In this document: piece after piece, positions 6,837 through 12,601 of the stretch
Layout of the letters: the number at the start of each line of letters is the position of its first letter
Position numbering within the stretch: the stretch's first letter is position 1
DNA from: Chloroflexota bacterium
GTDB lineage: Bacteria > Chloroflexota > Dehalococcoidia > Lucifugimonadales > JADFKI01
NCBI GenBank assembly: GCA_022565015.1
Contig: JADFKI010000076.1
Location: 1 to 12,601, forward strand
Length of the DNA stretch: 12,601 bases
Reading direction: 5' to 3'
Notes under the pieces: generated by a model
The model's database searches: none
Told to the model about the DNA's origin: nothing
What the model saw: the letters and a program-made list of their open reading frames with translations, nothing else
Made by a program: the position numbers and the translations under genes

Positions 6837-6889
6837 AAGGTGAGGCTCCATGCCCCTGTAAGATTACAAAATGAGAGTTGAACAGTAAT

Positions 6890-7405
6890 ATGGATGGCAA
6901 AATCCTGGTAATTGACGACGAGATTCATCTGCGCACGATGATGTGCGAGTGGCTGGAAGAGGCGGGATACGTTGCCTACATGGCCCCCGGCGGCGAGGAG
7001 GGGCTGCGCATACTCAGTGAAAAGCGCCCAGACGTCGTGGTCTCCGACATCTGGATGCCCGGTATGGACGGCTATCACTTCTCCAGGCTTGCCCGCAAGA
7101 ACTCAGACGTATCTATAATTCTGATGTCCGGTGTTTCCAGCGAGATCGAAGTGCTTAAGAACATGGACGTGGGAGCGGATGGAATTCTGATCAAGCCATT
7201 CGATATGGACGAATTCTTGGATAGGGTCGAAAAAATCCTGGAAGAAAGGTCCCACCGTAAGCCGACAAAGCTCGGCTCTCCTTCGCCTCCCAAAGCCCCT
7301 TCGGATGATCAGGGAGAGGCATACCTGTTGGAGGCGTATCGCAGCCTGTCCAAAGAGGACCAGCACCTGATCATCGATATGGCCGAAAGGCTGAGGGGTG
7401 ATTGA
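6890..7405 (+). CDS. Single-domain response regulator (CheY-like receiver)
   Basis: The 171-residue protein starts with a complete receiver domain (about 3-122): the acidic pair Asp9-Asp10 in VIDDE, phospho-acceptor Asp53 in VSDIWMPGMDG, Ser80 in LMSG, and Lys102 in the LIKPF motif. A histidine kinase would phosphorylate Asp53. After a Ser/Pro/Lys-rich linker (about 122-142), a short tail (about 145-171) contains a helix-like LSKEDQHLIIDMAERL; it is not a recognisable DNA-binding or enzyme domain. Output is therefore probably through protein contact, or through the tail helix. No kinase gene is in the window, so it is an orphan regulator. I chose the ATG at 6890 over a TTG at 6878 because GAGAG at 6873-6877 is placed for the ATG and leaves no room before the TTG. 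It converges on the RNB ribonuclease gene with a 256-bp gap. Confidence 0.92.
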   Translation: MDGKILVIDDEIHLRTMMCEWLEEAGYVAYMAPGGEEGLRILSEKRPDVVVSDIWMPGMDGYHFSRLARKNSDVSIILMSGVSSEIEVLKNMDVGADGILIKPFDMDEFLDRVEKILEERSHRKPTKLGSPSPPKAPSDDQGEAYLLEAYRSLSKEDQHLIIDMAERLRGD

Positions 7406-7661
7406 TCTCCCACCCGAACCCTCGGGCGTTTGGTAGGCAAGCCTGCCGCGAGGATTGTAGACGCGGACCGGCCTGGACTGCAGAGCAAGCCGAGATGTTA
7501 GAACGGGACCAGGCCTGCCCCTCTTCTCGCAAGAATGTTCCCGCCAGGCCCGATCCGAATCGCGTCCGGTAGGCCGTCACCCTGGCAAGAGTGATGGAAG
7601 TTCCCCAGGAATCACGTACGACGTGCCACATCCGCCCAAATAATATGGGGCATCGACCGCT

Positions 7662-9707
7662 CTAATTCGGGGAGTTGGGTACGTGAATGAAATACCCGAT
7701 ACGCTGCCATAGATCGGTCCCACGAAGCTGCAAGACCACCGCATCGCCCGTTGCTATGGAATCGGGAAGCTGCGCTCTTACTCGAAAGGGGTAATCGGCC
7801 AGCTCGAGAAGGGCGATACGCCTCGGCTCGTTCTCCAGCACGACGGCGTCGAACACCACATCTCGCCCGTCCGGTTCTTCGGCCTGACCCTTGATGCGTT
7901 TCAGGAACCAGTAGCGTCTTCTATCCTCTTCGATCCTGCTGAGCTCCCGAAGCTGCACGTCGGCCCTTCCCGCGACCGATGCTATCTCCTCGGTCGAATA
8001 TAGCGGCACGCGGCTCTCCAGATAGTGGCTGATCTGTCGTTGCATCACCAGGTCCGGGTACCTTCGAAGCGGAGATGTAACCTGGATATAGGCAGGGACA
8101 CCAAGTCCGCCGTGTGCCAGGGGGACCGTGCCAATGTCTGCGGGCGGCAGTCTCTTCATCATCAGGTACCAGCGATGAGGGCCTTCCGGCATCCCTCCAA
8201 AACCGCCGACTTCGGAATCGAATTCGCTGAGGTCCGGCGCAGGCTGTGAGCGGAATGAGGCGGGAATATCCTCTCGGATGCAGAACTCCGCCATTAGCGA
8301 ATTGCACAGGATCATGAACTCGGAGACGAGCATCCGTGCGGGCGTCGTCCGCGCCACGACATCCACCAGGATATTTCCTTCGTCGTCAAGCTTGATGGAC
8401 ATCTCCGGCCTGTCGAGTCTTACCGCTCCGGCCTCTTCACGGGCTGCGCGAAGGGCCTGGGCGAGCCGGAAGAGATTCGCCAGAGCTTCATTGAGAGGAT
8501 GCTTCGAGTCTTCAATTGCGGCGTCGGCGTCCTCGTATGATAGCGCGTCCCTGCTGGAAACGATTGAAGGGCACAGCTCCCAGTCCAACACCTTGCCTGC
8601 GTCGGAAAGTCGCACGATGAGGCTGAGGGCCGCACGGGTTTCGCCGGGATGCAGGCTACCCTTCTCCTCCGAGACCTCCGACGGCAGCATGGGGACCTTC
8701 CGTTCGGGCATATAGAGGGTCGCCATGCGCCGGTCCGCCTCCTGATCCAGCGCACCGCCTGCCGGAATCAGGGCCCCGGCATCCGTGATGTGCACTCCTA
8801 CGACGTAGACCGGACCGCCTCCCTCAGAGGCTTCGACGTGCATGGACAGGGCGTCGTCACGGTCTCTCGTGCCTTCGTCGTCTATCGTGAACGCATAAGC
8901 CTGGGTAAGGTCCCTGCGGGACGTATCGACCGTCAACGCCTCTGGTCTGATATTTGCCGCCTCATCCAACGCGGCCTCAGAGAAGGCCTCTTCTATCCCG
9001 GCGCGCTCGAGCTCCAGCGGCTCGTCTTCCCCGAATATGCCGGTCCGCACCAGAAGGTCGAAGGCCAGCTCTTGCAGGTCTCCGCCGCTTCTTTCCAGAT
9101 CGTTGAGCAGCCCTTTTACCAGGCTCGCGCGGGAATAGACTTCTCCATGAACCGCAAATCCCCTTATATGGTCCAGGAGCGTGCGCTGATGCGAATCAGT
9201 GTCCGGGGGCAGAGTGCCGCTCGCCAGGTGAGCTAACAGCTCCGCGGCGGACTGTTCGTTCTGGGTCTCACGTTCCCTTCTGGCCAGAAGGTCGTCCAGC
9301 GCGGCCTGCGACCTTGGCGTGTAGCCCTTCGCATCTCTGGTGAAGTAAAGCTGGTTGTGGTCCAGGTGAATCAGCAGGCCGATTCGCTGCGCGGCCTCGG
9401 GCTCGTCGCCCCAATACAGCTCGGCGAGCTCGTCGAGGTCCAGGGCGGCGCTCTCGTCTCTCACGACTTCCCACAGCTCAGATACGTCGATCTCGGCGGA
9501 TATCTCTTCGCTTTGCTCCTGGAGCTTGTTCACGTCCTGCTCGCCACTGGCCGATATGCCGGTACTCAACACGACGCGTTCCGCGGGAAGTCTGGCTTCC
9601 TTGTTTCGCCTGAGCTTTACGGTGATGCGGTTGGCTTCTATCGAGGAGACCCTGACAATGCTCAGGCCCCCACTCATGCGGGCTACGACGATCTCTCCAG
9701 GTTTCAT
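7662..9707 (-). CDS. RNase II/R-family (RNB domain) 3'-5' exoribonuclease
   Basis: The 681-residue protein carries an RNB catalytic domain (about 262-600). The magnesium-binding cluster is intact in TIDDEGTRDRDD: Asp276, Asp282, Asp284 and Asp285. The strand VGVHITDAG (about 303-311) and the family hallmark TSPLRRYPDL (about 544-553), with the arginines that hold the RNA phosphate, are also present. Enzymes of this family degrade single-stranded RNA from the 3' end in the cytoplasm. The N-terminal about 55 residues look like a small beta-barrel (PGEIVVARMSGGLSIVRV). The middle (about 75-255) is helical and charged, unlike the cold-shock domains of E. coli RNase II and R, and closer to the cyanobacterial/plastid-type RNB proteins. 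The C-terminal 60-70 residues could be a short S1-like barrel. The ATG at 9707 has GAGAG 4 bases upstream. Neighbours on both sides run on the opposite strand, so it is a single-gene unit. Confidence 0.92.
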   Translation of the reverse strand: MKPGEIVVARMSGGLSIVRVSSIEANRITVKLRRNKEARLPAERVVLSTGISASGEQDVNKLQEQSEEISAEIDVSELWEVVRDESAALDLDELAELYWGDEPEAAQRIGLLIHLDHNQLYFTRDAKGYTPRSQAALDDLLARRERETQNEQSAAELLAHLASGTLPPDTDSHQRTLLDHIRGFAVHGEVYSRASLVKGLLNDLERSGGDLQELAFDLLVRTGIFGEDEPLELERAGIEEAFSEAALDEAANIRPEALTVDTSRRDLTQAYAFTIDDEGTRDRDDALSMHVEASEGGGPVYVVGVHITDAGALIPAGGALDQEADRRMATLYMPERKVPMLPSEVSEEKGSLHPGETRAALSLIVRLSDAGKVLDWELCPSIVSSRDALSYEDADAAIEDSKHPLNEALANLFRLAQALRAAREEAGAVRLDRPEMSIKLDDEGNILVDVVARTTPARMLVSEFMILCNSLMAEFCIREDIPASFRSQPAPDLSEFDSEVGGFGGMPEGPHRWYLMMKRLPPADIGTVPLAHGGLGVPAYIQVTSPLRRYPDLVMQRQISHYLESRVPLYSTEEIASVAGRADVQLRELSRIEEDRRRYWFLKRIKGQAEEPDGRDVVFDAVVLENEPRRIALLELADYPFRVRAQLPDSIATGDAVVLQLRGTDLWQRIGYFIHVPNSPN

Positions 9708-9954
9708 ATGTCTCTCAAGGGTGCAAATCCTATCTGGGAGGATTCATGATAACGCATTCGTGTCCCAACTGAGGAGCGGAGTCCATTTATGCGATGCCGC
9801 GACTGCTATTTAAGCACCCTGTTACGCGATTACTCCCATCGTAAATAGATGCTGACCTCGGTCAATCCCAGACGCGACAACGTTAAACTCGATACTGGGG
9901 ACGGATATTTCCGGCGGAGTAGGCGTCAACGGCGAATCTGTAAGGCAAATTCCA

Positions 9955-11118
9955 TTGTACATCGTAATAACTTATTCCCTAAGCATGATGCTGATCCTCT
10001 CGACGTTCTTTCTAATAGGACGCGAGATGTTCGTCACGTTCGTCAGCGTGATGGAGGGATTTGAAGCACAGCTTCTCCGGCTGGAGAAGAGATCGAACAC
10101 GGGCATAGCGGGCCCTTTCGGGCTCACAATCATCGAGGCCTCAACGGTCGACATTACTATTTCCAACATCGGTGACGAACCCCTTTCCAAGTTCGAAGAC
10201 TGGAACGTAATCTTCGAGCTCCGGGACTCCAGTAGTCTCAGTTTCGCATACCTTGCCTATACCGAAGACGCCTCACCGGCTGCCAACGAGTGGACGGTCA
10301 ACGGGATCTACAGGGACGCTTCAACGCTTTTGGCCGAGGTCGTGGACCCCAATATTTTGAATCCGGGCGAGGAGATGATAATCAGGGCCAACCCCTCTCC
10401 ATCGGTCGTGGCGGGCTATTACGAGAGGGCGACGATCTCTACGCCGAACGGCGTTACCGCGAAGGTCGTATTCAGGGTCGGAGCGACTCTTTACGTTGCG
10501 GATAGCAGCGACGCCCTGGCATATAAGTACAACGATGCAGGGACCTGGAAGGGGTCTGAGTTCCTGGATAATGGCGGCGCGGCAGGCATCACCACCGACG
10601 ACACGGACTTCTGGACGACCGATCTCACTGACGATTTGGCTTATAAGTACGCATCCAATTTTGTGTCTGGCGGCAACTGGCTCCAGGATGCGGCTAATTT
10701 GGACGGCGCGGGCATTACCACCGACGGAAGCAACATCTGGATCGTCGATGAAGTAGACGATACCGTCTACAAATACGACATGAGCGGCGGCTTCGACTCC
10801 AGCTTTTCGCTCACGGGAGCCAGTTCTACGCCGACCGGCATCACGACGAACGGGTCGAATATCTGGGTCGTGGACTCCGGGACCCGGAAGGCATACAAGT
10901 ACGACATGGCGGGCGCGCTGGACTCCAGCTTTTCCCTCACGGCGGCGAACACCGCACCGACCGGCATCACGACGAATGGATCGAATATCTGGACCGTGGA
11001 CTCGGGGACCTTGAAGGTCTACAAGTACGAGATGGACGGCACCTACGTCTCGGACGGGGACATCACGCTGGATTCGGCCAACACCAACCCCAGCGGACTA
11101 ACCATCCTACCCAGATAG
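9955..11118 (+). CDS. ArlF/ArlG-like (archaellum-type) N-terminal domain fused to repeat beta-propeller
   Basis: The 387-residue protein has a long hydrophobic N-terminal helix (about 3-22) followed by a polar helix to about 46. Residues about 50-175 form a beta-domain whose markers, VDITISNIGDEPL, WNVIFEL, DPNILNPGEE and ISTPNGVTAKVVF, fit archaellum ArlF/ArlG proteins (strand-N-x-G turn, PGE, TPNGV). From about 178 the chain is a propeller: GITT(D/N)xSNIW-VD...YKYD repeats start at 211, 253, 295 and 337, exactly 42 residues apart, with a partial unit at 179. Inferred role: an envelope or filament-associated protein with an exposed binding head. The start is unsure: TTG at 9955 has GTAAGG (9940-9945) upstream, the in-frame ATGs at 9985 and 9988 would cut into the membrane helix, and the frame is open upstream to 9856 without ATG, GTG or TTG. 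No archaellin, ATPase or platform gene is in the window. Confidence 0.8.
   Translation: MYIVITYSLSMMLILSTFFLIGREMFVTFVSVMEGFEAQLLRLEKRSNTGIAGPFGLTIIEASTVDITISNIGDEPLSKFEDWNVIFELRDSSSLSFAYLAYTEDASPAANEWTVNGIYRDASTLLAEVVDPNILNPGEEMIIRANPSPSVVAGYYERATISTPNGVTAKVVFRVGATLYVADSSDALAYKYNDAGTWKGSEFLDNGGAAGITTDDTDFWTTDLTDDLAYKYASNFVSGGNWLQDAANLDGAGITTDGSNIWIVDEVDDTVYKYDMSGGFDSSFSLTGASSTPTGITTNGSNIWVVDSGTRKAYKYDMAGALDSSFSLTAANTAPTGITTNGSNIWTVDSGTLKVYKYEMDGTYVSDGDITLDSANTNPSGLTILPR
10795..11046 (+). repeat. Two tandem 126-bp coding repeats
   Basis: Units 10795-10920 and 10921-11046 begin with the same GACTCCAGCTTTT and stay closely similar throughout (shared blocks such as CCGACCGGCATCACGACGAA and TCGAATATCTGG). 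Each encodes one 42-residue propeller unit. Two earlier protein repeats with the same spacing (from 10585 and 10711) are more diverged in DNA, so the last duplication is the most recent, or has been homogenised. Confidence 0.85.
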
Positions 11119-11175
11119 CGAGACAGGTTCGAATATCTGGGGACCCAGAATGAGACCATCTGCTTGCGAGGCATG

Positions 11176-12258
11176 CTAAGAGAGCTCAGCCATCCTCGGC
11201 ATGACTTCTTTGGCGAGGACCGTCATCGAGTTCACCCACTTGTCTCGCGGCCGCCACTCGTGCCCCATGGCCAGCAGCACACCGAAACCGCCCACCTCGT
11301 CGTATAGCCTTCGGAGCTTTTCCGTGACGTCGTCCGGACTGCCGACTACCCAGATGTTATCGACAAGGTACTCCGGCGTTACATCAGAGTCAGGCATGTC
11401 GGGGTCTTCCTTCATAAGGGATAGGACCTTCATCTCGGAGAGCAGTGGCTTAAAATACCTCTCGAAATCCCGGCTGAGCACGCCCTCCAGGGCATCCTTG
11501 CGGGCCTGCTCCGAAGTATCGGCTGTGTATACCTCGCGGGCAATGCGCCAAATCGACCTGTCCGCGACGCGCCCCGTTCTCTGAGCGCCCTCCTGCACGG
11601 CCTCCCAGTGGGTGGCGAGCTGATTGCTGGGCACGAGGTTGATGCTCATGGGAATCCAGCCGCGTTCTCCCGCGAGGCGCAGCGTCTCCGACTTCGGGGA
11701 TACGCCGGCCACTCCTATTGGCGGGTGCGGCTTCTGGTAGGGCTTGAGGTGGAATCCGAGGCCGATCTCGTCCATGGGCTCCGGTATCGTAAAGCGCCAC
11801 CACTTATGCTCGTACACGCCGGGCTTGGGGTCGTCCCACATCTTGAGTACGACATCGACGGCGTCCCTTGCCATGCTGCGATGCTCGCCCGTCTCGGGGT
11901 CGAAGCCGAAGACCTTGAAATCGCCGATAAAGCCGCCGGAACCGACGCCCCAATTAAAGCGGCCGTGGGCCAGATGGTCGAGCTGAGCTATGCGGTGCGC
12001 TATCATGAACGGGTTGTGGTTGGGCATGCACGTGACGCCGGTGCCGAGCACGATGTTCTTGGTCATGGCCAGCGCCTTGGCGATGAACAGGTCCGGGGCG
12101 GGTATGTTCTCCCAGACCGACGTGAAGTGCTCGCCTATCCAGGCCTCCTTGTAGCCCAGCTCGTCGAGAACGACAAGCTGCTCGAGGTCGTCGTCCAGGG
12201 TCTGTGTATAGTCGGAGCCGGGTGGATGCAGCGGCATAGTAAAGAAGCCGACTTCCAT
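11176..12258 (-). CDS. Luciferase-like (LLM class) flavin-dependent oxidoreductase
   Basis: From the ATG at 12258 the protein is 360 residues and starts MEVGFFTMPLHPPG, a typical first strand of the bacterial luciferase-like TIM barrel. Other family marks are the EAWIGEHF motif, the GTGVTCMPNHNPFMIAHRIAQLD region, HGRFNWGVGSGG, a PHPPIGVAG strand, and a C-terminal VGSPDDVTEKL segment. These enzymes use reduced FMN, or F420, to oxygenate or reduce organic substrates in the cytoplasm; the substrate is not readable. Many relatives in SAR202 Chloroflexota are thought to oxidise recalcitrant organic matter. The frame is open to an ATG at 12330, but the start at 12258 is preferred: GGAGG lies 7 bases upstream (12266-12270), homology begins there, and the predicted promoter overlaps the longer start. 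It is divergent from the peptidase gene and convergent with the ArlF-like gene (57 bp gap). Confidence 0.93.
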   Translation of the reverse strand: MEVGFFTMPLHPPGSDYTQTLDDDLEQLVVLDELGYKEAWIGEHFTSVWENIPAPDLFIAKALAMTKNIVLGTGVTCMPNHNPFMIAHRIAQLDHLAHGRFNWGVGSGGFIGDFKVFGFDPETGEHRSMARDAVDVVLKMWDDPKPGVYEHKWWRFTIPEPMDEIGLGFHLKPYQKPHPPIGVAGVSPKSETLRLAGERGWIPMSINLVPSNQLATHWEAVQEGAQRTGRVADRSIWRIAREVYTADTSEQARKDALEGVLSRDFERYFKPLLSEMKVLSLMKEDPDMPDSDVTPEYLVDNIWVVGSPDDVTEKLRRLYDEVGGFGVLLAMGHEWRPRDKWVNSMTVLAKEVMPRMAELS

Positions 12259-12312
12259 GCCATGTCCTCCGCGCGCGTTGATTCGATGGTCGGGCGCGCG
12301 CCATCGGCCCGA

Positions 12313-12341
12313 AGTATAAGACGCGGGCATCAGCTAGGCAA
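12313..12341 (-). promoter_or_regulatory. Predicted promoter of the luciferase-like monooxygenase
   Basis: Read on the minus strand, TTGCCT (12341-12336, 4 of 6) and TATACT (12318-12313, 5 of 6) are separated by 17 bp. Transcription would begin near 12306, about 48 bases before the ATG at 12258. An upstream ATG at 12330 would not be on this transcript. Confidence 0.5.
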
Positions 12342-12365
12342 GGCTTCTACCGGGTTCGAGGACTA

Positions 12366-12394
12366 TTGTGATGAGCTCGGTGCCCCGATATACT
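12366..12394 (+). promoter_or_regulatory. Predicted promoter of the peptidase gene
   Basis: TTGTGA (12366-12371, 4 of 6) and TATACT (12389-12394, 5 of 6) have a 17-bp spacer. The start point near 12401 gives a leader of about 36 bases. The -35 boxes of this promoter and of the divergent monooxygenase promoter lie only 24 bp apart, so a protein bound between them could affect both. Confidence 0.5.
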
Positions 12395-12436
12395 GCTTCT
12401 TCCATGACTATGCAACGATCTTGGGAGAAGACCAGT

Positions 12437-12601
12437 ATGGAATCACGTGACCAGCGCGCGCTTGAGCACCTGCGGGAGCTCGGTCGCAGGCCTGCCGCGC
12501 CGTTCTTCGAGCAGGGACCGACGGCCTACATTCGCGAAGTGCTGTCTGGCCTGGCGGGAGTGGAGTCTCGCATCGACGAGTTCGGCAACGTCATAGCCCA
12601 T
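12437..12601 (+). CDS. M20/M28/M42-type metallopeptidase, N-terminal part (3' end outside window)
   Basis: Only the first 55 codons are present, running off the window end. The ATG is preceded by GGGAG at 12423-12427, 9 bases upstream. The residues FFEQGPTAYIREVLS followed by RIDEFGNVIAH match the opening of zinc-dependent M20/M28/M42 exopeptidases, where a helix precedes the strand D-x-x-GN-x-IA. The metal-binding histidine, aspartate and glutamate residues would lie further on and cannot be checked. The family removes N-terminal residues or hydrolyses amides of peptides or amino-acid conjugates in the cytoplasm. Its promoter is back to back with that of the monooxygenase. Confidence 0.75.
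   Translation, partial: MESRDQRALEHLRELGRRPAAPFFEQGPTAYIREVLSGLAGVESRIDEFGNVIAH

Larger units (their letters stand above)
5918..6889. other. Long region with no convincing gene
   Basis: About 960 bp separate the minus-strand HAD-fusion gene from the plus-strand response regulator. Open frames here are short, unrecognised and mutually overlapping: 6428-6640 plus, and 6603-6851 and 6136-6324 minus. A TATAAT at 6395-6400 and a TTGACA at 6353-6358 both occur, but 36 bp apart, so they are not one promoter. CCGGAAG (about 6626) and CTTCCGG (about 6653) form an inverted repeat with a loop of over 20 bases. The 3' end carries the predicted response-regulator promoter. The rest may hold upstream regulatory DNA or decayed genes; I see no RNA gene. 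Confidence 0.5.

Noticed and set aside
6603..6851. 82-codon minus-strand frame before the response regulator
   Set aside because: No recognisable motif and no ribosome site; it overlaps the predicted response-regulator promoter and another open frame on the plus strand. Kept only as part of the unexplained gap.
7371..7631. 86-codon minus-strand frame between the response regulator and RNB genes
   Set aside because: It overlaps the end of the response regulator on the opposite strand and shows no family motif or ribosome site.
8649..9236. 195-codon plus-strand frame opposite the RNB gene
   Set aside because: The minus-strand frame holds all RNB motifs; the plus-strand peptide has no family features.
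10585..11046. Possible CRISPR or intergenic satellite repeat
   Set aside because: The 126-bp units are in frame, encode whole propeller repeats and have no spacer organisation.
12259..12330. 24-residue N-terminal extension of the monooxygenase
   Set aside because: The extension is Arg/Gly-rich and unlike the family, the better ribosome site is at 12266-12270, and the predicted promoter overlaps the longer start.
11608..12450. 280-codon plus-strand frame opposite the monooxygenase
   Set aside because: Antisense shadow of the luciferase-like gene; no recognisable motif, and it runs over both predicted promoters and into the peptidase start.

Overview
The window is a stretch of bacterial chromosome with moderately high GC coding regions. 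The gene set points to the Chloroflexota, most likely the SAR202/Dehalococcoidia side. It holds a luciferase-like flavin monooxygenase, a family strongly expanded in SAR202. It also holds an amidase with a small GatC-like partner, a WD40-like (TolB/PD40) propeller, an RNB-family ribonuclease, and a protein whose N-terminal half resembles the archaeal archaellum proteins ArlF/ArlG, which are known from some Chloroflexota. This taxonomic placement is inference from gene content; no rRNA or other phylogenetic marker is present.

Layout. Positions 1-531 are the 3' end of an unrecognised gene. Positions 609-2211 are a translationally coupled pair, a 64-residue GatC-like protein and an amidase-signature enzyme. 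A tRNA-Pro(UGG) at 2333-2407 has its own predicted promoter and a terminator-like tail. It is followed by a 154-bp non-coding element with long terminal inverted repeats and CTAG duplications (2498-2651, MITE-like). Next come a membrane-anchored beta-propeller gene (2729-4012) and, directly after it, the decayed remains of a GrpB/UPF0157-family gene (about 4017-4320). A gene on the minus strand (4418-5917) encodes a HAD-like phosphatase domain fused to a FAM151/GDPD-like barrel. About 960 bp without a convincing gene follow (5918-6889). Then come a single-domain response regulator (6890-7405), a convergent RNB ribonuclease (7662-9707, minus), the ArlF/ArlG-like plus propeller protein (9955-11118), and a luciferase-like monooxygenase (11176-12258, minus). 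The last gene is the start of an M20/M28/M42-type peptidase (12437 to the window end), transcribed divergently from the monooxygenase from a pair of well-formed promoters.

Functional coherence is low. Most genes are single transcription units in alternating orientation, so neither operon structure nor a shared pathway links them, except for the GatC-like/amidase pair. No CRISPR array, defence island, prophage or complete insertion sequence was seen. The most unusual items are the ArlF-like/propeller fusion with its 42-residue repeats, the HAD/FAM151-like fusion, the MITE-like element and the GrpB pseudogene.
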